NCBI RefSeq assembly: GCF_001412655.1
Contig: NZ_CP012996.1
Span: 744,001 to 808,000 of the forward strand
Length of the DNA stretch: 64,000 nt
DNA from: Pedobacter sp. PACM 27299
GTDB lineage: Bacteria > Bacteroidota > Bacteroidia > Sphingobacteriales > Sphingobacteriaceae
Reading direction: 5' to 3'
Translations under genes and position numbers: made by a program
Shown here: in pieces, positions 9,629 through 19,555 of the stretch
Numbering within the stretch: the stretch's first letter is position 1
Layout: the number at the start of each line of letters is the position of its first letter
Notes under the pieces: model-generated
What the model was told of the DNA's origin: nothing
The model's input: only the letters and a program-made list of their open reading frames with translations
The model's database searches: none

Positions 9629-11329
9629 CTAATTAATTTTTATTCCTTTGATGTTTAACTGCAAACGTCGCTGTTCTCTCCAAATGTTTTCTTCAATAGT
9701 ATAACAAATAGAAAAGGGTTTGTTTGATTGCAAAAGGCTTTCATATTCTGCCAGGCCAAATCCAATGCTTTCAAAAATAACTGAATTTTGTTGTTTTATA
9801 CTCAATTTTAAATGTTTTGTAGCAACAACATGTGGCTTTGCCGCCAAACTCAGTCCATGGCTCACAAAAACAGGTGCCGGATTGTGTGGTCCGAAGGGTG
9901 CCATCTGTGAAATGATGCGTTGAAACTTGCCGTCAATCTGTGAAAACTGAAGCTCGGTATCAATCTTGATTTTCGGAGAAAGCATATCTTCAGTAATGCT
10001 GGAAGACACAATTTCTTCAAATCTATCGGCAAAAGCATCAATATTTTCTGGCTTCATGGTGAGGCCTGCTGCAAACTTATGTCCACCAAATTGAATCAGT
10101 AAATCCTGACATCCCAATAAGGCTTCATACAAGTCGAAACCAGGTACCGACCTTGCTGATCCCGTCAATAATCCATTCGACAAAGTAAGAACGATGGTTG
10201 GGCGGAAATATTTTTCCGTCAAGCGGGAGGCCACAATCCCAATCACTCCTTTATTCCAGCTTTCATGGTAAATTACTGTAGTCTTTTTATGAATTAAAAT
10301 GTCACAGTCGGCAATTCTTGCGAGTGCTTCAGCGGTAATCGTATGATCTGTTGTTTTTCGATCTGTATTTTGCAGGTTGATGAACTCACTTTGTTCCAAT
10401 GCCAGGTCGTCTTCTGTACAAAGCAGCATTTTTACGGCTTGATTGGCATGGTCCATTCTGCCGGCAGCATTGATTCTTGGTGCCAGAGAGAAGATCACAT
10501 CAGTTAGGGTGTAATCTTTGTTTTTCCCAGAGATTTTCATCAATGCCCGTAATCCCATGGAAGGGTTGGTATTCAATTTAACGAGCCCATGGTAGGCCAA
10601 TATCCGGTTTTCATTTTCAATAGGCACAATGTCTGCACCGATACTCACCATCACCAGATCCAGGTATTGTTCATATGCTGCTTTAGGTAATTGGTGCTGG
10701 ATACTATAAGCCTGCGCCAGTTTAAAGCCAATACCACAACCCGCAAGTTCTTTAAAAGGGTAGGAGCAATCCAGGCGTTTAGGATCTAAAACAGCTATTG
10801 CTGCGGGTAATTCATCGCCTGGTAAATGGTGGTCGCAAATGATAAAATCTACGGATAAACTATTGGCATAAGCGATTTTGTCTACTGATTTAATTCCGCA
10901 GTCCAGGGCAATGATCAGGGTAATTCCTTGCTGTTTCGCGTAATCAATACCGGGTGTTGAAATCCCATAACCTTCTTTATGGCGGTCGGGGATGTAATAC
11001 TCAATAGTGTCGGTAAATTGGCTGAAGAAACTATAGGTCAGCGCTACAGAAGTAGTACCATCCACGTCATAATCACCATAAACCATGATTTTTTCTTGAT
11101 TGCTGAGGGCAAGGTCAATCCTGGCGATGGCCTTATCCATGTCTTTCATCAGGAAAGGATCATGTAGTTTGGCCATATCCGGCCTGAAATAATCTTTTGC
11201 GGCATCAAAAGAAGCGATGCCTCTTTGTACTAAAACTTCGGCTAAACTCTGATCTATATTTAATTGCTGTGCAAGTGTGTCTATGGTTTCAAAATCATCA
11301 TTTACTGCCTGCACCCATATTTTTTCCAT
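9629..11329 (-). CDS. recJ: Single-stranded-DNA-specific exonuclease RecJ
   Basis: 5'-3' single-strand exonuclease for recombination and mismatch repair, 566 aa, the usual length. The DHH-family motifs are seen: DYDVDG at residues 86-91, DHH at 166-168, and the DHHA1 glycine motif FGGHKFAAGLTM at about 405-416. The C-terminal 100 residues form the RecJ OB domain. It is the first gene of the recJ-lptB-GH3 group on the minus strand. Confidence 0.96.
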   Translation of the reverse strand: MEKIWVQAVNDDFETIDTLAQQLNIDQSLAEVLVQRGIASFDAAKDYFRPDMAKLHDPFLMKDMDKAIARIDLALSNQEKIMVYGDYDVDGTTSVALTYSFFSQFTDTIEYYIPDRHKEGYGISTPGIDYAKQQGITLIIALDCGIKSVDKIAYANSLSVDFIICDHHLPGDELPAAIAVLDPKRLDCSYPFKELAGCGIGFKLAQAYSIQHQLPKAAYEQYLDLVMVSIGADIVPIENENRILAYHGLVKLNTNPSMGLRALMKISGKNKDYTLTDVIFSLAPRINAAGRMDHANQAVKMLLCTEDDLALEQSEFINLQNTDRKTTDHTITAEALARIADCDILIHKKTTVIYHESWNKGVIGIVASRLTEKYFRPTIVLTLSNGLLTGSARSVPGFDLYEALLGCQDLLIQFGGHKFAAGLTMKPENIDAFADRFEEIVSSSITEDMLSPKIKIDTELQFSQIDGKFQRIISQMAPFGPHNPAPVFVSHGLSLAAKPHVVATKHLKLSIKQQNSVIFESIGFGLAEYESLLQSNKPFSICYTIEENIWREQRRLQLNIKGIKIN

Positions 11330-11442
11330 TAGTGTCTCTTGTATTTTTTTCGAATTATCGATTCTTGCAAGGAAGATTTGTGAATTGCGCCGACCGCTGT
11401 TGGTTTTGACGCTGGTATGAAGCGGATTTCAGCCAGGTTCCC

Positions 11443-11450
11443 TATCTTTG
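11443..11450 (+). promoter_or_regulatory. Promoter -7 element for the MBL-fold gene
   Basis: TATCTTTG matches TAnnTTTG and lies about 54 bases before the TTG start at 11504. No convincing -33 element is present. Confidence 0.4.
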
Positions 11451-11503
11451 CAATGAATCGTAAATATATCATTTAATTATTTCTTCTTAAAATAACTACG
11501 CCA

Positions 11504-12268
11504 TTGCAAGTATTCACTTTGTTCGAAGGCACCTATTCTGTAGATGCCACCAAAAAATTTTTACCATTTAACCCTGCTGTAGATCAGCCAAAAGACCGTC
11601 CGGCTTCTCTGTTTATCAATGTACAACCATTTTTAGTAAAAATGGAAGATCAGTTGATTTTGCTGGATACCGGATTGGGCTATAGCAATGAAGATGGGCA
11701 ATTGATCTTGCATGAAAATATAAAAAAAGCGGGTTTTGATCCGGAAGATGTGACCTTGGTATTGATGTCTCATTTACATTTCGACCATTCAGGTGGGATG
11801 ATTCATCATGTAGGCGACAAGATGGAGCTGAGTTTTCCGAATGCTGTCTATGTGATTCAGCGCGGAGAATGGGAGGGTGCTTTTACTAATCCTTCCTCTT
11901 CTTATCATACCGAAATTTTTGAATTCCTGCAGCGCAATGCACAATTGGTATTTATTGAGGGTTCCGGACAATTTACAGCGGAGATCAGTTATGAATTAAC
12001 TGGCGCACATACGCCTTTTCATCAGACCTTCTTATTGGATGATGGCACAGATAAAGTGTTTTTTGGGGGTGATGTTTTGCCTGAGCCGGAAGAGTTACTC
12101 AGGAAGTTCATTGCCAAATATGACTTTGATGGCAGAAAAGCAATGGAACTTCGGGAAGTTTTCGGGGAGAAAGCAGCTGCGGAAAGCTGGAACTGTTTAT
12201 TTTACCATGGCAAATCCAGGGCTACAGGCTTCGTAACTTTAACCGATGGTCAGTTTAAGATTCAATAG
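11504..12268 (+). CDS. MBL-fold metallo-hydrolase
   Basis: Metallo-beta-lactamase-fold hydrolase of 254 aa, cytoplasmic (no signal). The metal motif is HLHFDH at residues 90-95, preceded by the LLDTGLG strand, with a second histidine in LTGAHTPFHQ and an Asp in FFGGDVLPE. This arrangement resembles lactonase- or glyoxalase-like members of the superfamily. The substrate is unknown. The start is TTG at 11504: there is no in-frame ATG upstream before a stop at 11474, and the first residues MQVFTLFEGTYSVDA already belong to the fold. Confidence 0.85.
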   Translation: MQVFTLFEGTYSVDATKKFLPFNPAVDQPKDRPASLFINVQPFLVKMEDQLILLDTGLGYSNEDGQLILHENIKKAGFDPEDVTLVLMSHLHFDHSGGMIHHVGDKMELSFPNAVYVIQRGEWEGAFTNPSSSYHTEIFEFLQRNAQLVFIEGSGQFTAEISYELTGAHTPFHQTFLLDDGTDKVFFGGDVLPEPEELLRKFIAKYDFDGRKAMELREVFGEKAAAESWNCLFYHGKSRATGFVTLTDGQFKIQ

Positions 12269-12671
12269 AATTCTGCTCAATTATTTTAAATAGCTCAGTC
12301 AGGCGTTCAATAGAAAGGGGTTTAGAGATAAACCCTTTCACACTTTGATAAGTCTTCGCTTTTTCAATATCATTCTCATATACCGAAGAAGACAGCATAT
12401 ACATGTCTATTTTTTGATTGATATTTAACTGTCCATAAGCATCCAGGAATTCCCATCCATTCAGTACCGGCATATTAATGTCGATCAGCACCAAATGCGG
12501 CAATGGTTCCTGTAAAGAAAGCATCATGGTGATATAATCAATCGCCATTTGTCCATTAGTCTTGGCGACCATTTCTACGTTGAACCCCGTTTTTTCTACT
12601 ATTTTTTTTATAATGAAGATGTTAATGTCGTCATCATCAATAACAAGTAGCTTAATTTTTGAGGTCATCAT
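12255..12671 (-). CDS. Single-domain response regulator (CheY-like)
   Basis: Receiver-only response regulator of about 138 aa. The acidic pocket is DDDD near residues 12-15. The phospho-acceptor Asp is in LVLIDINMPVLNG (about residue 64), the switch region follows at MLSSSV, and the conserved Lys is in GFISKPLS. There is no output domain. It probably relays phosphate or binds a partner kinase encoded elsewhere. The frame opens at a TTG at 12680, but two consecutive ATGs at 12671 and 12668 are better starts. Its 3' end overlaps the convergent MBL-fold gene by 14 bases. Confidence 0.9.
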   Translation of the reverse strand: MMTSKIKLLVIDDDDINIFIIKKIVEKTGFNVEMVAKTNGQMAIDYITMMLSLQEPLPHLVLIDINMPVLNGWEFLDAYGQLNINQKIDMYMLSSSVYENDIEKAKTYQSVKGFISKPLSIERLTELFKIIEQNSIES

Positions 12672-12762
12672 AAATTTCAAAGGGTAACTGTAAAATTGTT
12701 GTGTGTAATATATAAAGTTATGAAATATGTAGCTATGGTAGAAGCGGTATCTGTTATGTTAC

Positions 12763-12799
12763 AAAAAAAAGGCCACTATACGATAATGGCCTTTTTTTA
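12763..12799. terminator. Intrinsic terminator after yceI-like gene
   Basis: The inverted repeat AAAAAAAGGCCA ... TGGCCTTTTTTT is flanked by A and T runs, directly downstream of the YceI gene read on the minus strand. It also works as a mirror on the plus strand. Confidence 0.75.
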
Positions 12800-12815
12800 T
12801 ATGAAATAAATAGAA

Positions 12816-13406
12816 TTATTTTTTTGCTACCAGTTTAACCGAAAGCTCAAATTCGTCATTGATCATTTTATTTCCGATTTCTGGGAAAATGGTTTTTGAC
12901 CTGAATTTGATGTCATATTTAGTTCTGTCAACGATGATTTTGTCGGCAGTTGCAGTTACTGAACCGTCAGCATTCCAGGCTAAAGTAGCAGGGAAACTAA
13001 TTGGTTTTGTAATGCCTTTGATGGTTAAGTCTCCATTTACAGTTACAGCAGCGCCATTTCCGGTTACATTTTTAATCACAAATGTTGAGGTAGGAAATTT
13101 GTCGGCACCAAAAAAATCTGCATCCTTCAAATGTTTTTCTAAATTGGCACTATTGTCGGCATCTTTAATGCTGTTCATATCCAATACAAAATTACCAGCA
13201 GTTAACTTTTTTCCAGTGAAGGATAAAGCACCTGATTGTAAGTTGATCGTGCCATTGTGACCGCCTGTCAATTTTTTTCCAATCCAGGTGATCGAGGATT
13301 TCGAAGCGTCTACTTTATAGGTATCCGCTTTAAACACCGGAGCAATAAATGCAGAGGTAGTCATCACTACTAAAAGCAGTGCTAATGAGGTTAATTTTAG
13401 TTTCAT
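12816..13406 (-). CDS. YceI family periplasmic protein
   Basis: Exported lipocalin-like protein of 196 aa with a Sec signal peptide (residues 1-20, cleavage after about APVFKA). The YceI beta-barrel is recognised from YKVDASKSSITWIGKKLTGG, GNFVLDMNSI, LKDADFFGADKFPTSTFVIK and GDLTIKGITKPISFPATL. YceI proteins bind long isoprenoids or amphiphiles; the exact ligand is unknown. It is a single gene with a terminator behind it and a 17-bp palindrome in front that ends gcvP transcription. Confidence 0.93.
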   Translation of the reverse strand: MKLKLTSLALLLVVMTTSAFIAPVFKADTYKVDASKSSITWIGKKLTGGHNGTINLQSGALSFTGKKLTAGNFVLDMNSIKDADNSANLEKHLKDADFFGADKFPTSTFVIKNVTGNGAAVTVNGDLTIKGITKPISFPATLAWNADGSVTATADKIIVDRTKYDIKFRSKTIFPEIGNKMINDEFELSVKLVAKK

Positions 13407-13442
13407 ATCCTTGTTTAATGGTTGAGTTACAGGCCCGTTTAG

Positions 13443-13481
13443 ACCTTTTAATATATTTAAGACCTAAATATATTAAAAGGT
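13443..13481. terminator. AT-rich 17-bp palindrome after gcvP
   Basis: A perfect inverted repeat (13443-13459 with 13465-13481, loop AGACC) lies between the end of gcvP and the start of the YceI gene. It is A/T-rich, with ACCTTTTAATATATTTA as one arm. It probably ends gcvP transcription. Confidence 0.6.
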
Positions 13482-13502
13482 TTAACGAGGCAGGTAAATA
13501 TT

Positions 13503-16382
13503 TTAAACAGTTTCTTCTTCCATGTAACTTTCAATCGGCGGGCAAGCGCAAACCAATGACCTATCGCCAAAGGAATCATTTACTCTACCTACTGAAGGCC
13601 AGAATTTGAAAGCTGCAACATAAGGAAGTGGGAAAGCAGCTGTTTGTCTGCTGTAACCATGATTCCATTCATCAGCCGTTACAATTGTAGCGGTATGAGG
13701 TGCATTTTTCAATGGGTTATCGGTTTTGTCTAATTGACCATTTTCTACTGCAGTTACTTCTTTTCTGATCGCAATTAAAGCATCGCAGAATCTGTCTAAC
13801 TCATGTTTCGGCTCACTTTCAGTAGGTTCTACCATTAGCGTTCCCGCTACTGGGAAAGATACTGTCGGGGCATGGAAACCATAATCCATTAAACGTTTTG
13901 CAATGTCAACTACCTCAATACCGTAGTTTTTGAAGCCTCTGCAATCCAGGATCATTTCGTGTGCACAACGTCCATTTGCACCGGAGTATAATACTGGGTA
14001 ATGCTGCTCTAAACGCGCTTTCATATAGTTGGCGTTAAGAATTGCATTTTTCGTTGCATTCATTAATCCGTCGCCACCCATCATTGCGATATATGCATGA
14101 GAGATCACTAAGATCGAAGCTGAACCCCATGGCGCAGAAGATACTGCAGGGATAGATTTTTCTTTGTTGATATCCACCACTGCATGAGCTGGAAGGTAAG
14201 GAACCAGGTGTTTAGCTACACCGATTGGACCCATACCAGGACCACCACCACCGTGAGGGATACAGAAAGTTTTATGTAAATTAAGGTGACAAACGTCAGC
14301 ACCAATGTTACCTGGGCTGGTTAATCCTACCTGAGCATTCATGTTTGCGCCATCCATGTAAACTTGTCCGCCATTTTCATGGATGATGTTACAGATATCG
14401 ATAATGCTTTCCTCAAATACACCATGTGTAGATGGGTAAGTCACCATTAAGCAAGAAAGGTTTTCTTTGTTCTCTTCTGCTTTGATCTTTAAATCGGCAA
14501 CGTCAATATTACCGTTTTCCAAAGATTTCACGATGATGATTTTCATTCCAGCCATTGCTGCAGAAGCCGGATTGGTTCCATGTGCAGAAGAAGGAATTAA
14601 AGCCACATTACGGTGATGGTCACCGCGATCCTGATGGTAAGCTCTGATCACCATTAAACCTGCATATTCACCTTGAGCACCAGAGTTTGGCTGTAAGCTC
14701 ATGGCTGCAAATCCAGTGATTTCACTCAACCATTTGTCTAGCTCATTGAAAACAGTATAGTAACCCGCAACCTGATCTGCCGGAGCAAATGGGTGGATTC
14801 TACCGAATTCTGGCCAGGTTACCGGAATCATTTCAGTAGTTGCATTTAGTTTCATAGTACATGAACCTAAAGCGATCATCGAGTGACAAAGAGAAAGGTC
14901 TTTTGCTTCTAATGATTTAATATAACGCAGCATTTCATGCTCTGAATGGTGCGAGTTGAATAGTGGGTGTGTTAAGTAAGCAGAAGTACGTTGCAAAGCA
15001 GTTGGAATCACTGTTGCAGGATTTTCTTCAGACATTTCAACGCTATCCGCAGCGATACCTTTTACTTTCGCAAAGATTTTCACCAATAACTTCACATCTT
15101 CCAGGTCTGTAGTCTCATCTAAAGAGATGGTCACTACGCTGCCATTGTAGTTTAAGTTGATCTCATTGTCTACACATTCTCTATGGATAGAATCAACAAG
15201 GTGACCTAAGTCTAACTGAATAGTGTCAAAGTAAGATTTATTCAATTGTGTATAACCCGCTTTCTCTAACGATTCAGCTAAAGTTACTGTCAATCCATGC
15301 GTACGTTCTGCGATCAGTTTTAATCCTTTCGGACCGTGATAAACTGCGTAGAAACTAGCCATAATCGCTAATAACGCTTGTGCAGTACAGATGTTGGAAG
15401 TCGCTTTATCTCTACGGATATGCTGTTCCCTGGTTTGCAAAGCCATACGTAAGGCGTAGTTGTTATTGCTGTCGATCGTTACCCCGATGATACGTCCTGG
15501 AATAGAGCGTTTGTACTCATCTTTAGTCGCGAAATAAGCAGCATGAGGACCACCAAAGCCCATCGGTACACCAAAACGCTGAGTGGTACCTACCACGACA
15601 TCAGCACCCCATTCACCTGGAGGCGTCAATAAGGTTAAGCTTAAAAGATCCGCAATTACGGTCACTTTTACATTTACACCATGAGCAGTATTAGCGAAAC
15701 CGGTATAGTCGAAAACCTCACCATTACCAGCTGGGTATTGAATGATTGCACCGAAGAATTCTTCATTCAGTTCAACCGTTTGGTGATCGCCGATCACTAA
15801 TTCAATTCCAAAAGGATTGGCACGGGTTTTTAAAATATCAATTGTTTGTGGGAAGATCAATTCTGAAACGAAGAATTTCTTCGCATTTGAGTTTTTGCGC
15901 AAGCTGAATTGCATGAACATCGCTTCAGCAGCAGCAGTACCTTCATCCAATAGAGAAGCATTTGCGATTTCCATACCTGTAAGGTCGATTACTAAAGTCT
16001 GGAAATTTAACAGGGCCTGTAAGCGACCTTGTGCGATCTCTGCCTGGTAAGGCGTATATTGAGTATACCATCCTGGATTTTCCATCACGTTACGCAAGAT
16101 TACTCCTGGGGTAGTGGTGTCATAATATCCCTGACCGATATAAGATTTAAATACTTTGTTTAAGGAAGCAGTTTTCTTTAAGCTGCTTAGGTAATCCTTT
16201 TCAGATTTCGCCCTTGGCAGGTTTAATGGCTGTTTTAACCGGATCGATTGAGGAACCGTTTGTTCTATTAACTCGTCAACAGAACCCAAACCAAGGGTGT
16301 CTAACATGGCATTGGTATCCTCTGTATTAGGAGCAATGTGACGATCTTTAAAGTCTTCTTTGTAATGAATATTTAAGCTCAT
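13503..16382 (-). CDS. gcvP: Glycine dehydrogenase (aminomethyl-transferring), P protein
   Basis: PLP-dependent decarboxylase of the glycine cleavage system, 959 aa from the chosen start, the fused single-chain form. The PLP lysine is in [17 protein letters not shown] (about residue 704), and the N-terminal half carries the [14 protein letters not shown] motif. The frame extends 15 codons further upstream to 16427, but a TAnnTTTG promoter element lies at 16407-16414 inside that extension, and [16 protein letters not shown] is the normal family start. gcvT and gcvH are not in the window. The short leader leaves no room for a glycine riboswitch. Confidence 0.97.
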   Translation of the reverse strand: MSLNIHYKEDFKDRHIAPNTEDTNAMLDTLGLGSVDELIEQTVPQSIRLKQPLNLPRAKSEKDYLSSLKKTASLNKVFKSYIGQGYYDTTTPGVILRNVMENPGWYTQYTPYQAEIAQGRLQALLNFQTLVIDLTGMEIANASLLDEGTAAAEAMFMQFSLRKNSNAKKFFVSELIFPQTIDILKTRANPFGIELVIGDHQTVELNEEFFGAIIQYPAGNGEVFDYTGFANTAHGVNVKVTVIADLLSLTLLTPPGEWGADVVVGTTQRFGVPMGFGGPHAAYFATKDEYKRSIPGRIIGVTIDSNNNYALRMALQTREQHIRRDKATSNICTAQALLAIMASFYAVYHGPKGLKLIAERTHGLTVTLAESLEKAGYTQLNKSYFDTIQLDLGHLVDSIHRECVDNEINLNYNGSVVTISLDETTDLEDVKLLVKIFAKVKGIAADSVEMSEENPATVIPTALQRTSAYLTHPLFNSHHSEHEMLRYIKSLEAKDLSLCHSMIALGSCTMKLNATTEMIPVTWPEFGRIHPFAPADQVAGYYTVFNELDKWLSEITGFAAMSLQPNSGAQGEYAGLMVIRAYHQDRGDHHRNVALIPSSAHGTNPASAAMAGMKIIIVKSLENGNIDVADLKIKAEENKENLSCLMVTYPSTHGVFEESIIDICNIIHENGGQVYMDGANMNAQVGLTSPGNIGADVCHLNLHKTFCIPHGGGGPGMGPIGVAKHLVPYLPAHAVVDINKEKSIPAVSSAPWGSASILVISHAYIAMMGGDGLMNATKNAILNANYMKARLEQHYPVLYSGANGRCAHEMILDCRGFKNYGIEVVDIAKRLMDYGFHAPTVSFPVAGTLMVEPTESEPKHELDRFCDALIAIRKEVTAVENGQLDKTDNPLKNAPHTATIVTADEWNHGYSRQTAAFPLPYVAAFKFWPSVGRVNDSFGDRSLVCACPPIESYMEEETV

Positions 16383-16406
16383 GAAATCTATATATAAAAA
16401 GTTCCG

Positions 16407-16414
16407 CAAAGGTA
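16407..16414 (-). promoter_or_regulatory. Promoter -7 element for gcvP
   Basis: Read on the minus strand it is TACCTTTG, matching TAnnTTTG, placed 24 bases before the ATG at 16382. It supports that start. No clear -33 element is visible. Confidence 0.5.
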
Positions 16415-16457
16415 ATAAAAAATACACTTAGCTCTAAGCGGAATTGATCATATATCG

Positions 16458-17030
16458 CTATTCTCCAACGAGTATCCAACCACTATCTTTTTTATACTTT
16501 AATTTATAAGATTTAGTGATGTAGTTACTAGCTGTGCCCTTGTTTTTCAGCCAGATAGCAAAATCATTTGGCTCTTTTTTTAAGGATACCGTCACACGTG
16601 CCACTTTCGAATCTCCTTTGATCATGGTGATCGGTTTCTCTGCATCCATCACATAGTCTAATGCACGAAGCGTAGCCTGAGAAACATTCTGTTTTAAAAT
16701 GTAAGGTTTACTTTTGTCTGTTAAGACAATTTTATAAGTAAACACGCTGTCTTTCGACAAGAATTTCTTTTTTTGATCCTGCAGGTCAAGGGTTACCCAG
16801 CCTTTTTCCTGCAGGGTCTTATATTTTTCTAATGCTAACTTATCATTTTTACTCTTAAACCTGATTTCACCCACTTCCATTTTTACCTCTTCATAAACCG
16901 GGTTGGCTTTAAGATAGGTTTCAATGACATCTGTTGCGGTACTTTCGTCTAAATTCTCAGCGGCACCTTTACAGCCTGTGATGAACAAAATAAACAATGC
17001 GGAAATGGTCAGTAAATTCAGATTTTTCAT
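16458..17030 (-). CDS. Putative lipoprotein of unknown function
   Basis: Protein of 190 aa starting with a lipoprotein signal and lipobox FITGC (Cys at about residue 20). The rest is charged and Lys-rich, with two sections ending in GWVTLDLQDQKKKF and SGWILVGE, which suggests a small repeated beta fold. I do not recognise a named domain. It lies 12 bases downstream of pdxJ and is probably cotranscribed with it. Confidence 0.75.
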   Translation of the reverse strand: MKNLNLLTISALFILFITGCKGAAENLDESTATDVIETYLKANPVYEEVKMEVGEIRFKSKNDKLALEKYKTLQEKGWVTLDLQDQKKKFLSKDSVFTYKIVLTDKSKPYILKQNVSQATLRALDYVMDAEKPITMIKGDSKVARVTVSLKKEPNDFAIWLKNKGTASNYITKSYKLKYKKDSGWILVGE

Positions 17031-17042
17031 AAGAGGGATAGG

Positions 17043-17762
17043 TTAATTTTGCAATTGACGGAGGTACATTTGAATGGTATTTTCCAGGCCAAGGTAGAGG
17101 GCGTCGCTGATTAAGGCATGGCCGATGCTGACTTCCAGTAATCCCGGGATGTTTGCTGCGAAATATTTTAGATTTTGTAAATCGAGGTCGTGACCAGCAT
17201 TGATGCCTAAGCCCAATTCATTGGCAGTTTTCGCAGCGGCGATATAAGGTTTAATGGCTTGTTCGCGGTTTTGATGATAATGACGGGCATAGTCTTCCGT
17301 GTACAATTCAATGCGATCTGTACCACTTGCTGCGGCTGCTTTCACCATTTCTTCTACGGGATCTACGAAAATAGAAACGCGGATGCCGGCCGTTTGAAAC
17401 AGCTGCACCATTTCTTGCAGATAATCCTGGTGTTTAATGGTATCCCATCCATGATTTGAAGTGATTTGGCCTTCTGTATCGGGTACTAGTGTAACCTGAG
17501 CAGGTTTATTGGCCAAGACCAGGTCAACAAATTTCTGCTCTTTACAATTTCCTTCAATGTTAAATTCTGTAGCGATAACTGCTTTTAAGTCGAACACATC
17601 CTGGTAACGGATATGTCTTTCGTCCGGACGCGGGTGAACCGTAATGCCCTCTGCTCCAAAGCGCTCACAATCCAGCGCTACCTTTACTAAATCTGGATTA
17701 TTTCCGCCGCGACTATTTCTTAAAGTCGCAATCTTATTGATGTTTACAGATAAATTTGCCAT
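17043..17762 (-). CDS. pdxJ: Pyridoxine 5'-phosphate synthase PdxJ
   Basis: TIM-barrel enzyme of 239 aa that closes the pyridoxine ring from 1-deoxyxylulose 5-phosphate and 3-amino-2-oxopropyl phosphate, the last ring-forming step of the DXP-dependent vitamin B6 route. Family motifs are [16 protein letters not shown] at the N-terminus, [17 protein letters not shown] (about 41-57), and the C-terminal HDLDLQNL and [13 protein letters not shown] segments. Length is normal. PLP made here serves enzymes such as the neighbouring GcvP, though that link is only general. Confidence 0.97.
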   Translation of the reverse strand: MANLSVNINKIATLRNSRGGNNPDLVKVALDCERFGAEGITVHPRPDERHIRYQDVFDLKAVIATEFNIEGNCKEQKFVDLVLANKPAQVTLVPDTEGQITSNHGWDTIKHQDYLQEMVQLFQTAGIRVSIFVDPVEEMVKAAAASGTDRIELYTEDYARHYHQNREQAIKPYIAAAKTANELGLGINAGHDLDLQNLKYFAANIPGLLEVSIGHALISDALYLGLENTIQMYLRQLQN

Positions 17763-17832
17763 GACGTAAAAATAGCGGATTATTTCCTTATTTTGTTCTA
17801 AGCAATGCTCCTAATTTATTAAGCCATTCTTC

Positions 17833-19434
17833 ATGAAGTTTCTTTTTACATTTCTATGCCTGTTGAGTTTACAAAGCCTGGTGCATGGACAGGATGCAAA
17901 GACAGATCCGAAAGGTTTTCCAGTGATTGCACATCAGGATACGCTGTTTTACATCCAGAATAGGTTAGGCTCATTGTCTGCAAAGGAACGTGCAGAAAGA
18001 ACTTCCGAGAAAGTCGCGAAATTGGCTGACGACCTGCTTTTTGTACCTGATTCGGTGAAGGTGGTTAAAGATTCCCTGGTGATGGATATTGCCTATAAAG
18101 GTGATATTCTGATGAGTTTATCTAAGCTGGATGCCGATTCTGTTCGGATGGATATGGACGTGCTGGCCAAAACTTATCAGCAGATCATTGTGGACAATGT
18201 GACAGAGTATAAGAAAGAAACCGATGTGGTAGAACTTCTGAAGCGTGCCGGGCTGGGGATTCTGATCCTTTCCGTACTTGGGGCTTGTCTTTTTTACCTG
18301 AATAAGTTTTTCAATCGCTTTCGAGGATGGATTAGTAAAAGACTTCATCAAAAACTGAGTAAACTTAAAATCAAAGACTACGAGCTGATCAATCGGAAAA
18401 GTGAACTTTTACTGATCAACAAGGCCCTGCATTTGGTGAAATTTGTATTGATGTTTTTATTGGTATATCTGACCTTACCCTTGGTATTTCGTCTTTTCCC
18501 ATGGACAAAACCTTTGGGTGATCATTTGATGAACTTTGTACTGAATCCGCTGAAAAATATCTTTTCATCGCTGATCAATTTCATTCCTAACCTGATCACG
18601 ATCCTGGTCATTTTCTTCGTCTTCCATTATGTGAAAAAGCTGATTAAATTTTTAGCAGGGGAGATTGAATCAGAAAAATTAAAGATCAATGGATTTTATC
18701 CTGACTGGGCAAAACCAACTTATAATATCATCAAACTGGTGTTAAATGCTTTTATGCTGGTGGTGATCTGGCCATTTATTCCAGGTTCCAATTCGGAAAT
18801 CTTTAAAGGGGTATCGGTGTTTTTAGGACTGCTGATTTCTTTTGGATCTTCTTCTGCGATCAGCAATGGTGTAGCGGGAATGGTGATTACCTATATGCGT
18901 CCTTTTAAAGTAGGGGATGTAGTGAAAATAGGAGATATTACCGGTTCAGTATTGGAAAAATCCTTGTTGGTCACCCGTTTGAAAACAATTAAAAATGAAA
19001 TCATTACGATTCCGAATAGCGCCATTCTGAATGGAAATACGGTCAACTATACGAGTTTATGCGTAGGAGAAGGTTTGATTATACATACGACACTCACATT
19101 AGGTTATGATATTCCATGGGCTAAAATCCATGAATTGCTGATTGGCGCTGCATTGGCTACAGAGGGAGTGATCAAAGAAAAACAGCCCTTTGTACTACAA
19201 ACCAGCCTGGACGATTGGTATGTTTCTTATCAGCTGAATGCGTATGTATCAAGGCCGGATATAATGGCGGTGATTTATTCGGAGCTCCATAAAAACATTC
19301 ATGAGGCTTTTGATGCAGCAGGAGTAGAGATCATGTCGCCGCATTACCAGGCGATGAGGGACGGAAATGCGAGTACGCTGCCTAATAAAGCAGTAGCGGA
19401 TACAGGTGGTTTATTACCAGATTCAAAAGTTTAA
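17833..19434 (+). CDS. Mechanosensitive ion channel family protein (MscS)
   Basis: Inner-membrane small-conductance channel of 533 aa. A signal peptide (1-19) leads into a periplasmic segment of about 110 residues. Five hydrophobic segments follow, at about 135-155, 195-220, 250-275, 295-315 and 325-350. The pore helix and MscS beta domain are recognised from GLLISFGSSSAISNGVAGMV, then RPFKVGDVVKIGDITGSV and the NAILNGNTVNY-like IPNSAILNGNTVNYTS. It is longer than E. coli MscS owing to the N-terminal region. It protects cells from osmotic downshock. It is divergent from pdxJ, and hairpins follow. Confidence 0.93.
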   Translation: MKFLFTFLCLLSLQSLVHGQDAKTDPKGFPVIAHQDTLFYIQNRLGSLSAKERAERTSEKVAKLADDLLFVPDSVKVVKDSLVMDIAYKGDILMSLSKLDADSVRMDMDVLAKTYQQIIVDNVTEYKKETDVVELLKRAGLGILILSVLGACLFYLNKFFNRFRGWISKRLHQKLSKLKIKDYELINRKSELLLINKALHLVKFVLMFLLVYLTLPLVFRLFPWTKPLGDHLMNFVLNPLKNIFSSLINFIPNLITILVIFFVFHYVKKLIKFLAGEIESEKLKINGFYPDWAKPTYNIIKLVLNAFMLVVIWPFIPGSNSEIFKGVSVFLGLLISFGSSSAISNGVAGMVITYMRPFKVGDVVKIGDITGSVLEKSLLVTRLKTIKNEIITIPNSAILNGNTVNYTSLCVGEGLIIHTTLTLGYDIPWAKIHELLIGAALATEGVIKEKQPFVLQTSLDDWYVSYQLNAYVSRPDIMAVIYSELHKNIHEAFDAAGVEIMSPHYQAMRDGNASTLPNKAVADTGGLLPDSKV

Positions 19435-19460
19435 TCCTTAGCGCCTGCTATAAAAAAAGG

Positions 19461-19481
19461 GATGTTGTGTGAAACAACATC
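19461..19481 (+). terminator. Terminator after the MscS gene
   Basis: Arms GATGTTGT (19461-19468) and ACAACATC (19474-19481), flanked by an A run before and CTCTTTTACTTTTT after, lie just behind the channel gene. Confidence 0.6.
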
Positions 19482-19511
19482 TCTTTTACTTTTTAAGCCT
19501 AGGCTTGTATT

Positions 19512-19549
19512 TTAAGTTTTTAGCGGATTTACATCCGCTAAAAACTTAA
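19512..19549 (-). terminator. 17-bp hairpin after ahcY
   Basis: A perfect inverted repeat (19512-19528 with 19533-19549, loop TTAC on the plus strand) has core TAGCGGAT/ATCCGCTA. It sits seven bases beyond the ahcY stop codon, and its arms end in A/T runs. Confidence 0.7.
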
Positions 19550-19555
19550 TTTGCT

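Noticed and set aside
12859..13260. A 133-codon antisense frame within the YceI gene
   Set aside because: A shadow of a conserved gene on the other strand; no start context and no family resemblance.
16383..16457. Possible glycine riboswitch before gcvP
   Set aside because: The promoter element at 16407-16414 leaves only about 20 bases of leader, too short for one.
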